In this document: one piece after another, positions 7,139 to 16,070 of the stretch | Layout: the number at the start of each line of letters is the position of its first letter | How positions within the stretch are numbered: position 1 is the first letter of the stretch | From: Nitrososphaeria archaeon | Lineage (GTDB): Archaea; Thermoproteota; Nitrososphaeria; Nitrososphaerales; JANXEG01 | DNA length: 64,000 nucleotides | Assembly: GCA_029775915.1 (NCBI GenBank) | Contig: JARVKA010000006.1 | Coordinates: 1 to 64,000 of the forward strand | Direction of reading: 5' to 3' | Made by a program: the position numbers and the translations under genes | Notes under the pieces: generated by a model | The model's database searches: none | The model's input: only the letters and a program-made list of their open reading frames with translations | What the model was told of the DNA's origin: nothing

Positions 7139-9082
7139 TCATCTTTCACCCTTTACCTCTTTAACCTCCGATCTTCCATGCTCATTTTGCACTATAATTA
7201 CATTCACATTCTCATTAATGAAAGCCAATTGGCTTGGAGTGATTAAAATATATTGAGTTTCTCCCAATTCCTTTACATGTGATAAAATCATTTGGAACAT
7301 AGCTTCTCGATTCCTCGGATCCATATGTACATCAAATTCATCCACAGCTCTAAATGGTGAAACTATCAATTGTTGTAAAGATAATAGGAAAGCCATAATA
7401 GATGCACTCCTTTCGCCCCCACTTTGCGTATATGCATCGAGAACTATAGTTGGAGCGCCTCTAAAACCAACTAATAACTCTAATCCAGCGTTTTCTATAT
7501 CCTCATCATTAATCAATCTCACATAACCTTTAGCATTAATCTTTGATAAAATCGCTTGATAACGGGGATTAACTTCATCTAACAATCTTTTTATAGCATC
7601 TCTCCATACTCTTCTCCTCTCTTCCAATTCTTTCAAAACTCTTTGCTTATTCTCACTTACCAATTGAAGCTTTAATTTTAACTCCTCATAATTCTTTGAA
7701 TAATTCTCATAAAGCTCCACAGCATTCTCTGGTACATCACCCAAACTTTCCAAATGAGTATTTATCAACTTAATCTCTTCAGTGATCTCTGTAGCCGATC
7801 TTTCAGTTTCAATACGAGGAGCTGCTCTTTCTAAATCAGGTGATAATTGAGCTAAAGCAGATTCTACATCACTTATCGATTTTTTAATCCCTTTAATCTC
7901 ATGCTCTATCGTTTTCTTTTTAAAGTTTAATATCGCTTCTTCTACACGATTTGAAGCATACTTATCAATCTCAAATTCTATCTTTTTCTCTACATTATTC
8001 AATTCTGCTTGATGCTCCATTATCTCTTTATCTAACTCGATCGATTTTCTCTTGAACTCTTCAATTTTTTCACTCATTAACCCAGCTGTATATTTGAATT
8101 GAGAGATTAAGTTTTGAATATCTTTATTCATTTCAATCGGTAATTGAATAAGAAGATTTTGTAAGGATTCTTCAGCTTTAAATAATTGATTTTGCAATTC
8201 ATTTGAAGCTTTAACCCATACTTCACCACTAGCCTTCTCCCTCTCTAATCTTAAAAGTGAGAAGTAAAGCTTTCTCAACTGGGTTTGGAAGCTTGATAAA
8301 TTTTGCTGAGTTTTTTTCGCACTATTCTCAACCTTTTCTATTTCCTTCTTTAAATCTTCTAAAACCTTTTCATGATGGGCAAGCTTTGATTTTAAAGATT
8401 CAAGTGTACGTTCATGCTTTAATGCTTGAGCCCATATATATTCCCTTTCAAGATAATTTTTTCTTTCCATTAAGTTCTTTTTCAATAAATACTTATCATA
8501 TACACTCTTCCAATAATCTAAAGTTTGGCCAGCGGTATCAAGAATTTGTATTAAAGAGCTTTCCTCACTTATTAATCCAGCCAATTTAGCCTCTGCATCA
8601 GCAACTCTCTCACGATACTCGCGAAAACCTACCGATTCCTCAACCATCTTCAACTTCTCTTGAGGAGACATGGTTGCAAACTCTTCAATCATCCCTTGAT
8701 GCATAATGATCAATAAATTATCAGGATGAATACCGAATCTTTCAAGTAATCTCACAACCTCATTCTTACTAATTTCACGATAATCTGCCTCATACCAATA
8801 CGAGCCATCAGACTTTATATAACGGGAAAGCATGAAAGTATCCGATCTTCCAATAGGTATAGGCCTTTTACCATCCTTCACTTTATTATCAAATATGAGG
8901 CTTACCCTTGCAGTATCTTTACCATGTCTAATTAAATCACTCAACCTTCGAGATCTCTCTGTATAAACTTGACCTAAAGCAACGGAAATTCCTAAAAGAA
9001 TTGAAGATTTGCCAGAGCCATTAGGCCCACAAATTATATTCAATCCAGGCTTTAAACGTATTCTTGCATACTCATAACTCAT
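7139..9082 (-). CDS. SMC ATPase with Smc5/Smc6 hallmark motifs, short coiled-coil arms
   Basis: Seen, counting from the ATG: Walker A GPNGSGKS (19-26), LSDLIRHGKDTARVSL (48-63) recalling Smc6, and a Q-loop in IIMHQGMIEEFATMSPQEKL recalling Smc5. Long coiled coils span about 170-500. The C-terminal head (about 500-647) has the ABC signature TQSGGERSAS, then SPFRAVDEFDVHMDPRNR and TQYILITPSQL. PFR.(V/L)DEFDV.MD is typical of Smc6, while SGGERS.S.M..L..LQ and QY..ITP are typical of Smc5. At 647 residues it is far shorter than eukaryotic Smc5/6 (about 1,000 or more), and no canonical hinge is evident near the centre (around KYASNRVEEAILNFKKK). The true N-terminus probably lies upstream, because in-frame codons before the ATG encode IEEVILENF, the usual first SMC strand. 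Rad50 or coalescin-like SMCs are alternatives. Confidence 0.8.
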   Translation of the reverse strand: MSYEYARIRLKPGLNIICGPNGSGKSSILLGISVALGQVYTERSRRLSDLIRHGKDTARVSLIFDNKVKDGKRPIPIGRSDTFMLSRYIKSDGSYWYEADYREISKNEVVRLLERFGIHPDNLLIIMHQGMIEEFATMSPQEKLKMVEESVGFREYRERVADAEAKLAGLISEESSLIQILDTAGQTLDYWKSVYDKYLLKKNLMERKNYLEREYIWAQALKHERTLESLKSKLAHHEKVLEDLKKEIEKVENSAKKTQQNLSSFQTQLRKLYFSLLRLEREKASGEVWVKASNELQNQLFKAEESLQNLLIQLPIEMNKDIQNLISQFKYTAGLMSEKIEEFKRKSIELDKEIMEHQAELNNVEKKIEFEIDKYASNRVEEAILNFKKKTIEHEIKGIKKSISDVESALAQLSPDLERAAPRIETERSATEITEEIKLINTHLESLGDVPENAVELYENYSKNYEELKLKLQLVSENKQRVLKELEERRRVWRDAIKRLLDEVNPRYQAILSKINAKGYVRLINDEDIENAGLELLVGFRGAPTIVLDAYTQSGGERSASIMAFLLSLQQLIVSPFRAVDEFDVHMDPRNREAMFQMILSHVKELGETQYILITPSQLAFINENVNVIIVQNEHGRSEVKEVKGER

Positions 9083-9247
9083 GAAATTCTCTAAAATTAC
9101 CTCCTCTATAGTTGTTGTTAACTTACGTGTATCTCTTAAAGTTATAAAGTGCCTTCCGCCTCCAATCTATTTGATTAAGTTATAGGTAGTAAAAAGCTAT
9201 TGCGGAATTTATTTAGACAGTTAAGTTTGCTAAAATGGTATATTTTT

Positions 9248-9823
9248 CTATCGTACATTAGAAATACTTGAATTGAGATATAAGGCTTTTCTTAACATAA
9301 GCCAATCCACATTGGTATTTACACAACCATCACGTAAAAGAGGTATTGTGAATGGGATTATATTGAATCTCTCTGAGAGGCAAATACCCATTACAAGCTC
9401 CTTTAAGCAAGCCACACCTAAGCATGCTTTAGGTTTAAATCGCTTAAATACTCGCTCCACCATGGAACCACCAGGTAAGATGAATACACGATAGCCAATA
9501 CTCTCAGCCTCTCTCTTTACATCTCTTATACCACATTTACCACATCCCTTACACTCATAACCATACTCGCCAAGCTCAGCTTTACATTCCGATGAACGTA
9601 AGCATTGAGGGAGGAGTAAAACCCTATTTTGATAAGGCGTGGCTGCGAATTGATCTTTATTTTTCGTATTCTTCAAATCTAAATATAGCATGATAATTTC
9701 TTGCTCACTTATATTGAGTGTGGATGCAAGCTTTTCCAATTCTGAAATGGTTTGGCTTACCAACTTTGTTTTAGCAACTCTTCGTAAAAAACGAATGAGT
9801 GTGCTTTTTTGCTCTTTAGCCAC
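9248..9823 (-). CDS. DUF116 family cysteine-rich protein
   Basis: This 191-residue protein matches the DUF116 pattern found in many archaea and anaerobic bacteria: LLLPQCLRSSECKAELGEYGYECKGCGKCGI, then ILPGGSMVERVFKRFKPKACLGVACLKEL. At least eight cysteines suggest metal or Fe-S binding. The biochemical function is not established as far as I know. It is a single gene between the SMC operon and the divergent methanofuran genes; 165 nt separate its stop from the SMC ATG, so co-transcription with the SMC operon is possible but unproven. Confidence 0.8.
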   Translation of the reverse strand: MAKEQKSTLIRFLRRVAKTKLVSQTISELEKLASTLNISEQEIIMLYLDLKNTKNKDQFAATPYQNRVLLLPQCLRSSECKAELGEYGYECKGCGKCGIRDVKREAESIGYRVFILPGGSMVERVFKRFKPKACLGVACLKELVMGICLSERFNIIPFTIPLLRDGCVNTNVDWLMLRKALYLNSSISNVR

Positions 9824-9946
9824 AACCTTATTATAGCATTATGCATAATTAAAGCTTCTTTATAAATGAGGGCATTATTCTTTTTCAATCTTTATCGATA
9901 CATTTAAGGTTAAGAATTTTAAGATATTCAACTGGAGAGTTTCCAA

Positions 9947-10657
9947 ATGAGGGTCTTGATAAGTGTTACAAATTTAAAAGAAGCGATCGATGCATTGAGT
10001 GCTGATGCTGATATCATCGATGTGAAGAATCCTTTGGAGGGCGCTTTAGGTGCAAACTTCCCTTGGGTTTTAATCAATGTTAAGAAGCATGTAGGAGAGA
10101 AAGCTGAAGTTAGTGCTACACTAGGAGATTTACCATACCTTCCTGGAACAACCTCTTTAGCCGCTTTAGGTGCAGCTTCTTGTGGTGTTGATTATGTGAA
10201 GGTTGGGCTTTTTGGCCCAAGGAGTTTGAGAGAAGCTTTCAGAATGGTTAAAGTTGTTTCTAAATCACTTAAAGGGTATAGGAGTAAAGTGATCGCTGCT
10301 GGTTATGCAGATTATTTTAAGTATGGTTGTGTAAATCCATTAAAGCTACCTAAATGTGTTGCAAGTGCGAATGGTGCGGGGATTTTAATAGATGTGAAAG
10401 AAAAGAATGAGAAAAGTCTTTTCCACTATTGCAGTTTCGATCAACTTAAAAAATTTGTTAAAGAGGCTCATGATTATGGTTTAATAGTAGCTCTAGCTGG
10501 ACATTTGGGTGGTAATGATGTGGCTAAGGTTTATGAATTGGGTGCTGATATAATCGGGGTGAGAAGATCTGTTTGTAAAATGGTTGATAATGGTAGATTA
10601 AAATTGGATAGAGATTTGATGAAGAAATTCATTGAAGCTGTGAGGAGATTTAAATAA
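9947..10657 (+). CDS. mfnB: MfnB, (5-formylfuran-3-yl)methyl phosphate synthase
   Basis: This enzyme condenses glyceraldehyde 3-phosphate to 4-(hydroxymethyl)-2-furancarboxaldehyde phosphate, the first committed step of methanofuran biosynthesis. The family (formerly DUF556) is recognised from IIDVKNPLEGALGANFPWV, which contains the Schiff-base lysine K27. SATLGDLPYLPGTTSLAALG, GVDYVKVGL and the phosphate-loop-like ending ADIIGVRRSVC support it. The 236-residue length is normal. An SD-like ggagag precedes the ATG. It lies 113 nt upstream of ftr on the same strand, so cofactor synthesis and cofactor use are neighbours. Confidence 0.93.
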   Translation: MRVLISVTNLKEAIDALSADADIIDVKNPLEGALGANFPWVLINVKKHVGEKAEVSATLGDLPYLPGTTSLAALGAASCGVDYVKVGLFGPRSLREAFRMVKVVSKSLKGYRSKVIAAGYADYFKYGCVNPLKLPKCVASANGAGILIDVKEKNEKSLFHYCSFDQLKKFVKEAHDYGLIVALAGHLGGNDVAKVYELGADIIGVRRSVCKMVDNGRLKLDRDLMKKFIEAVRRFK

Positions 10658-10770
10658 AGCTCCTTTAATCTATTCAAATTTTAATATTATTTTTATTTAG
10701 TGAAGATTGTAAAGAAGATTTATACTATAAGGAGTTAAAGCCTTTATAGTGGATAGTAGAAAGAGTTGGT

Positions 10771-11682
10771 ATGAGTTCATTCACTATAAATGGGGTAGAG
10801 ATTGAGGATACATTCGCTGAAGCTTTCCCGATGCTTGTAGGTAGAGTATTAATCACTGCTGAGAATGATGAATGGGCGATGATCGCAGCAAGATGGACTA
10901 CAGGTTTTGGTTCATCAATTATTATGTCACCAGCTGAAGCTGGTGTGGAAGGCGTGCCCATACCTCCAGATCAAACTCCAGATCATAGACCTGGTAGAAT
11001 GATCCAAATTTACCATCGTGGTGGAGTAGAGTTAAAAAGCCAAATGATCTTCCGTATAGGTCAATGCATACTCACATGCCCAACTACAGCAGCATTTGAT
11101 GGATTGCCAGATGCTAAAAGAAGGATTAAGGTTGGTAGAGCGGTGAGCTTGTTTGGTGATGGCTTTCAAATTAAGCAAGAAATAGGTGGAAGAAAGGTTT
11201 GGAGAATACCAGTAATGGAGGGCGAGTTTATTATTGAAGATCGATTCGGTGTGAGAAGAGCGGTTGCTGGTGGTAATTTTTTGATTATGGCTAAAGATCA
11301 AAAGTCTGCTTTAGAAGCAGCAACGAGAGCAGTGAATGCTATAAACACAGTACCCGGTGTAGTACTCACATTCCCAGGTGGGATATGCAGATCTGGTTCT
11401 AAAGTTGGCTCGATGAAGTATAAATTACCAGCATCTACAAACCATCCTTTCTGTCCTAAGTTAAAAGGTGTTATTAGCGATTCTAAAGTTCCAGATGGTG
11501 TGAATTCGATATATGAGTTGGTTTTCAATGGATTGAATCCAGATTTGGTAAAAAAAGCTACTGGCAAGGGTATAAAAGCTGCAGCAAGTGTACCAGGTGT
11601 AGTGAGGATTTCCGCTGTAAACTTTGGTGGTAAATTAGGACCGGTTCAAATTAAGCTAAAGGATGCTTTAGAGTCCGTGTAA
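10771..11682 (+). CDS. ftr: Ftr, formylmethanofuran:tetrahydromethanopterin formyltransferase
   Basis: This cytoplasmic enzyme moves the formyl group between formylmethanofuran and tetrahydromethanopterin in archaeal one-carbon metabolism. The 303-residue protein matches the family along its length: FTINGVEIEDTFAEAFPM, TAENDEWAMIAARWTTGFGSSIIMSPAEAG, QMIFRIGQCILTCPTTAAFDG, GGICRSGSKVGSMKYKLPAS, and the ending SVPGVVRISAVNFGGKLGP. Together with MfnB it indicates a methanofuran/H4MPT methyl branch. No methanogenesis-specific gene is in the window, so the direction of use is open. A TATA-like tttatact sits near 10717. Confidence 0.95.
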   Translation: MSSFTINGVEIEDTFAEAFPMLVGRVLITAENDEWAMIAARWTTGFGSSIIMSPAEAGVEGVPIPPDQTPDHRPGRMIQIYHRGGVELKSQMIFRIGQCILTCPTTAAFDGLPDAKRRIKVGRAVSLFGDGFQIKQEIGGRKVWRIPVMEGEFIIEDRFGVRRAVAGGNFLIMAKDQKSALEAATRAVNAINTVPGVVLTFPGGICRSGSKVGSMKYKLPASTNHPFCPKLKGVISDSKVPDGVNSIYELVFNGLNPDLVKKATGKGIKAAASVPGVVRISAVNFGGKLGPVQIKLKDALESV

Positions 11683-11808
11683 TTAAACTCTAATCATTGA
11701 TTAATAGTATTAAATACAGTAGTTAGAAAGTAGGTTGATAAGGCGAGTAATTAATAAATTAGCTATGCATCTAAATTTATTAATACTTTATTCTTAACAT
11801 AGGAATTG

Positions 11809-12489
11809 ATGAAGGCAGTAATTTTAGCTGGTGGTTTTGGGAAGAGATTAAGACCTTTAACGAATGATAGACCCAAATCGTTAATTGAAGTAAAGGGCCG
11901 TCCAATTCTCGAAACACAATTGAGATGGTTAAAAAATTATGATATAAATGAGGTTATACTTTGCCTTGGTTTTTTAAAAGAGAAGATTATTGAGTATTTA
12001 GGCAATGGGAGTAAATTTGGTGTTAAAGTTGGTTATGTGATAGAGGATGAGCCTTTAGGGACTGGTGGAGCTATTTTAAATGCTGAACCTTTTTTAAAGA
12101 AAGAGGAATATTTCTTTGCACTTAATGGTGATATAATAACGAATCTTAACCCTTTGGAGCTTTTGAATAATTTAATTGGATGTGTGGGTGTGATAGCTTT
12201 AGTACCCTTAAGATCTCCATACGGGATAGTTGATTTAAATAATGAAGGGTATGTCACTAGGTTTAGAGAGAAGCCTATATTGAGTGAATATTGGATTAAT
12301 GCTGGTGTTTATTGCTTAACGCCGGATATATTCAATTATTTAGAGAAGGGAGGGGGAATAGAATTCACAGCTTTTCCAAAGTTAGCAGCTGAAGGTAAGT
12401 TGAAAGCTGTGAAATATCATAATTGCTTTTGGAAATCTATTGATGTGTACAAAGATATAGAAGAGGCTGAGAAGGAGTGGCAACAATAA
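11809..12489 (+). CDS. Nucleotide-sugar pyrophosphorylase (NTP transferase family)
   Basis: This is a sugar-1-phosphate nucleotidyltransferase of the mannose-1-P guanylyltransferase/glucose-1-P thymidylyltransferase superfamily. It shows the loop LAGGFGKRLRPLTNDRPKSLIEVKG, metal-binding LNGDI, GIVDLNNEG and the INAGVYCL strand. At 227 residues it has only the catalytic domain, with no left-handed beta-helix. A TTG three bases upstream is also in frame, but the ATG gives the conserved MKAVILAGG start. The sugar specificity cannot be told from sequence. It may feed surface glycosylation. Confidence 0.88.
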   Translation: MKAVILAGGFGKRLRPLTNDRPKSLIEVKGRPILETQLRWLKNYDINEVILCLGFLKEKIIEYLGNGSKFGVKVGYVIEDEPLGTGGAILNAEPFLKKEEYFFALNGDIITNLNPLELLNNLIGCVGVIALVPLRSPYGIVDLNNEGYVTRFREKPILSEYWINAGVYCLTPDIFNYLEKGGGIEFTAFPKLAAEGKLKAVKYHNCFWKSIDVYKDIEEAEKEWQQ

Positions 12490-12534
12490 ATCGATAATGT
12501 GAATAAAAATCGAGTTATCAAAATTATTTATTTG

Positions 12535-15500
12535 TTATTTCCTTAAGGGTATCTTATCAGCTAATTTAAACAATACAACCCCTATTATTAATGCTATTGT
12601 GGATATTACGAGCGCTCCAGTACCGAGCATCATCAAGATTGATGATGTCATCTCGCCCAAGAAGACTATTGTTATGCTTATGACCCATGGAATTAAAAGA
12701 ATCTTAGATTTGTAACTTATAGTTAGAATCTTCCTCTTCTTAACTACATATAATGGCACTATAATTATAGGCGTAAAGTATACAAAGCCTATCAAAGCAC
12801 TTACCATTATACCTGTTATAATGATACTTAACTCAATATTGAAATTTAAAGCTGTAGTGGTAATAACCCCTAAATATAGTATTCCAATGAGCGGATAAAG
12901 CAACCCCCTTACAATAGCTTTCATATATGTATTTGTGGAGATAAGGGTTGCGATACTCGGGCTGAATGAGTAGTACCAAGCATCAAAAATATTCATGAAT
13001 TGATTACCTGCAAATGTTTTAAGAACTATATTCTCTCTAAATTCTCTTAAAAATTGAACGTGAGGATTGAGTTCAGAACCGTACGCTGCGGTTGCGATTA
13101 TGCACCTCTTCTCTTCAACAGTAATAGTTTGAATCGAGCTTGTAGTTGCATCTCGAATATTATCACCTTGCCATAATATTCTAATCTCGTATCTTCCTGC
13201 TTTACTTGGTGTCCATTGATATAAAAATGAACCATCACTCTTCAAAATAACCTCTGCCAAAATACTCCATAATCCACCAACAACTCTTTGCTGTAAGATG
13301 ATGATACCTCCACCTGGTGGTGATATTGAACCACTTATAGTTGTAAAACCCCCAACGCTGAATTTTGATGGAGAGATTGAGTAAGATATAGTGACTGGTA
13401 TTTTTGATACAGTTAATGTAACTGATGAGCTGGTCGCCCCTAAATAAATACGATCTTCTTCTAAGCTCGCCTTAACGCTCCAAAGCCCCAATACTCTTGG
13501 TGTATATGTATCATTGAACTTACCATTTATTGTTGAAGTAACAGTTCTTGTGATGATTGTGGAATTTGGCATTTTATAGCTAATAGTAATAATAACTCCA
13601 GCACGTGCTGGAATTATTGAGCCACTCACAATTATGTGTGAGTTAATACTTATAGAGGTTGGAGAAATGAAGCAAGAGATTTTAGTTGGGATTTTGCTAA
13701 CCTTTATTATATTTATGTTACTCTCAGCTCCATTGTAAGTATTATCTCCAAGCCATGAAGCTTTAAATTGATAAGATCCAGCTAATGATGGCTTCCATAA
13801 ATACAAATAACTACCATTAGAGGTGCTTTTTATAGTAGTTAAAGTATTCCAATCCGATCCATTAATTTTATAGCTAATAGTAATAATAACTCCAGCACGT
13901 GCTGGAATTATTGAGCCAAAAATCGTGAGAGAATCTCCAATAATGAGGTTTGGAGATGAGGTTGAACAAGATATTGTGCTCAATGCCTTTATGATAGTAA
14001 CGCTATAATTATATCTTAACACCTCTACTTTACCTTCATCCGTTTTATACCCAATAATCACAAATATGAACATCTTCCCTAAAGAAGTTGCGTTAAAGAT
14101 TAGGTTACAGCTTTTAAACTCAAACTCACGTAATTTATCAAGTGAGAATGAAGACTTATTTAAAAGTACCAACCCTTTTGGTGTGATAACACTAACATCG
14201 GTTGCGTACGCTGTACCGTTACCATAATTACGTATAACCAGCTTTAGATTCAAAGTACTACCGAATGGAATTTCAGCCTTATACTCTGAAAAAGCTATTA
14301 ATTTTGGTTTAAAAACCACCTTTGTTAGAAACTTAATGTCATACTCCACTTTATAACTGAAGGGTTGATATACATACCACCAAATATATTTAGGCTCTGA
14401 AGATTCTTTCTTTAACAACTCAATTATATGCCGCCCTTCAAGCCTACCGAAGAGTTTCCAAGTTGGATCGACTTGGAGCCAACCATATCCAGGTATGTAA
14501 ACCTCAGTCCAAGCGTGCGCAACCTCATTACGAAAAATGATTCCTTCCTTAATATAGGTCGGCCCAGCCGCAACAAAAGCAGGTATTCCTGAGGCTCTAC
14601 AAAGCGTGACGAAGAGATCTGAGATATCTTCACAAACCCCCCTTCTAAGAGTGAGGGTTTTAACAGCGCCATATCTTTCTACCTTCTGCCCTCTCAATAT
14701 TGCTTGAAACTTCGCATAATCATACTCTATATTATTAATAACGTAATTGTATATTGCTTTCACTTTTTTAAGAACACTAGTTTCATTCTTAGTGAGTTTT
14801 TGGGAAAGGCTTTTAATCATTACGTCATTTACCTCCCAATATTTATCAGATGTTGTATATTTCATCAAGTTTGATGGTATTTTATCCAATCCTCCACTAT
14901 ACAAATCATTTATGGCTGGTGGGAGAGTAATCTTTGCTAAAAAGCTAATGGTTATTGTTATACTTCCTCTTGGCGCTATAGGTGGAGTTTTAAACCTAAC
15001 TCTCAAGTTTCCAGATTCATCGTAAGATGTAGAAATGGGTAAAGGGTTATAACTTATATGTGAGACTTCTTGCATCCCGCTTGCTATAGGGCCAGATACT
15101 TCAAACTCAGGTGAGCTTTCAGTGGATGAGCCTTGATTTACAAATATATACCTATAAGTTATATTGTATTGTGCAACTGTATCTGCCAATATCACATTAA
15201 GATAATATTTCTCATCGGAGCTGGCTTTAAGCCTTTGACCAGATAGTATAGTTCCATTCGCTCCTTCCTTAATTTCCAAGAAGGTCGGTTCATATTTCAC
15301 TACTCCAAGATTCTTAGGGATATTAATAGTGAGCGTCACATTCTCTTTATCGGCATCATCTGTTACTGTCCACATCCCAAGAGACTTTTCTGGACCTAAG
15401 ACCTTTATACTATCTCTAGCAAAGTAACTAATCTTCAATAAATATGCTTGATTACTGTAAACTCTCCTCTTCAAATCGATATCTAATTTAGTCCAATTGC

Positions 15501-15801
15501 CGTGAAGACTTACATTAAATGGCAATAAACCATATTCACTTTGAACTATTATCCCATAAGCATCTTTTGTATTAAGATATATTGGCCAACTTTTATAATA
15601 CCATCCCTCACTTAATAGAGGCATGAATTTGTAATTAAGTGATACATACACTATTTTGCTATCGATTACCGTGATTTTCTCATCAAAAAGTAGCACCTTA
15701 TAGTATTGCGGAGCGGAAAACGCTGGGTATGTTATACAAGATAAGATGATTAATGTAAAAAGTAAGAATAAAAGAGCTACTTTTCTATTCAAAAATCCCA
15801 T
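12535..15801 (-). CDS. Secreted transglutaminase-like surface protein with Ig-like repeats and CFI-box C-terminus
   Basis: A signal peptide or anchor (hydrophobic 8-25) leads a 1,088-residue protein. Residues about 340-460 form a transglutaminase-like domain with Cys in TLRRGVCEDISDLFVTLC, His in VAHAWTEVYIPGYGWL and Asp in QVDPTW, the usual papain-like triad. Three Ig-like or bacterial-Ig-like repeats of about 98 residues follow, with SGSI.P....ITISYK and G.Y.....L.D..Y..A patterns. Then comes the CFI-box-type motif CIIATAAYGSELNPHVQFLREFR, followed by three or four membrane helices. CFI-box termini are thought to mark membrane-anchored sorting. Its role may be cell-wall or peptide processing; substrates are unknown. 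Confidence 0.75.
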   Translation of the reverse strand: MGFLNRKVALLFLLFTLIILSCITYPAFSAPQYYKVLLFDEKITVIDSKIVYVSLNYKFMPLLSEGWYYKSWPIYLNTKDAYGIIVQSEYGLLPFNVSLHGNWTKLDIDLKRRVYSNQAYLLKISYFARDSIKVLGPEKSLGMWTVTDDADKENVTLTINIPKNLGVVKYEPTFLEIKEGANGTILSGQRLKASSDEKYYLNVILADTVAQYNITYRYIFVNQGSSTESSPEFEVSGPIASGMQEVSHISYNPLPISTSYDESGNLRVRFKTPPIAPRGSITITISFLAKITLPPAINDLYSGGLDKIPSNLMKYTTSDKYWEVNDVMIKSLSQKLTKNETSVLKKVKAIYNYVINNIEYDYAKFQAILRGQKVERYGAVKTLTLRRGVCEDISDLFVTLCRASGIPAFVAAGPTYIKEGIIFRNEVAHAWTEVYIPGYGWLQVDPTWKLFGRLEGRHIIELLKKESSEPKYIWWYVYQPFSYKVEYDIKFLTKVVFKPKLIAFSEYKAEIPFGSTLNLKLVIRNYGNGTAYATDVSVITPKGLVLLNKSSFSLDKLREFEFKSCNLIFNATSLGKMFIFVIIGYKTDEGKVEVLRYNYSVTIIKALSTISCSTSSPNLIIGDSLTIFGSIIPARAGVIITISYKINGSDWNTLTTIKSTSNGSYLYLWKPSLAGSYQFKASWLGDNTYNGAESNINIIKVSKIPTKISCFISPTSISINSHIIVSGSIIPARAGVIITISYKMPNSTIITRTVTSTINGKFNDTYTPRVLGLWSVKASLEEDRIYLGATSSSVTLTVSKIPVTISYSISPSKFSVGGFTTISGSISPPGGGIIILQQRVVGGLWSILAEVILKSDGSFLYQWTPSKAGRYEIRILWQGDNIRDATTSSIQTITVEEKRCIIATAAYGSELNPHVQFLREFRENIVLKTFAGNQFMNIFDAWYYSFSPSIATLISTNTYMKAIVRGLLYPLIGILYLGVITTTALNFNIELSIIITGIMVSALIGFVYFTPIIIVPLYVVKKRKILTISYKSKILLIPWVISITIVFLGEMTSSILMMLGTGALVISTIALIIGVVLFKLADKIPLRK
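13571..13918 (-). repeat. Pair of identical 54-bp direct repeats inside the surface-protein gene
   Basis: Positions 13571-13624 and 13865-13918 are identical over 54 bp, spaced 294 bp (98 codons) apart. Both encode the start of an Ig-like repeat (SIIPARAGVIITISYK), and both contain the palindrome CCAGCACGTGCTGG. Identity at the base level in otherwise diverged domains points to recent duplication or gene conversion. Confidence 0.9.
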
Positions 15802-16070
15802 TCTGCAATATATAAGAGATCACGGATTTAAAAACTTTGTGAGAGAAAGAGCTCGATTTGATTATGAGTAGATGAGTTACTTTTGAGCTTCTAAAATATC
15901 TTTAATCTTCATATATGCTTTAATCCAGTTGTTTAAATATTTTATTTTAAATGATGCTACTTGAATAAGCCTTTGTTTACTCTTACACTCTAAACCTTTA
16001 TCCCAGCATTATTTATTCAATAACCATTTAACTTTTATAATACCATAAATTAAATTAAATTTGAAAGCTC

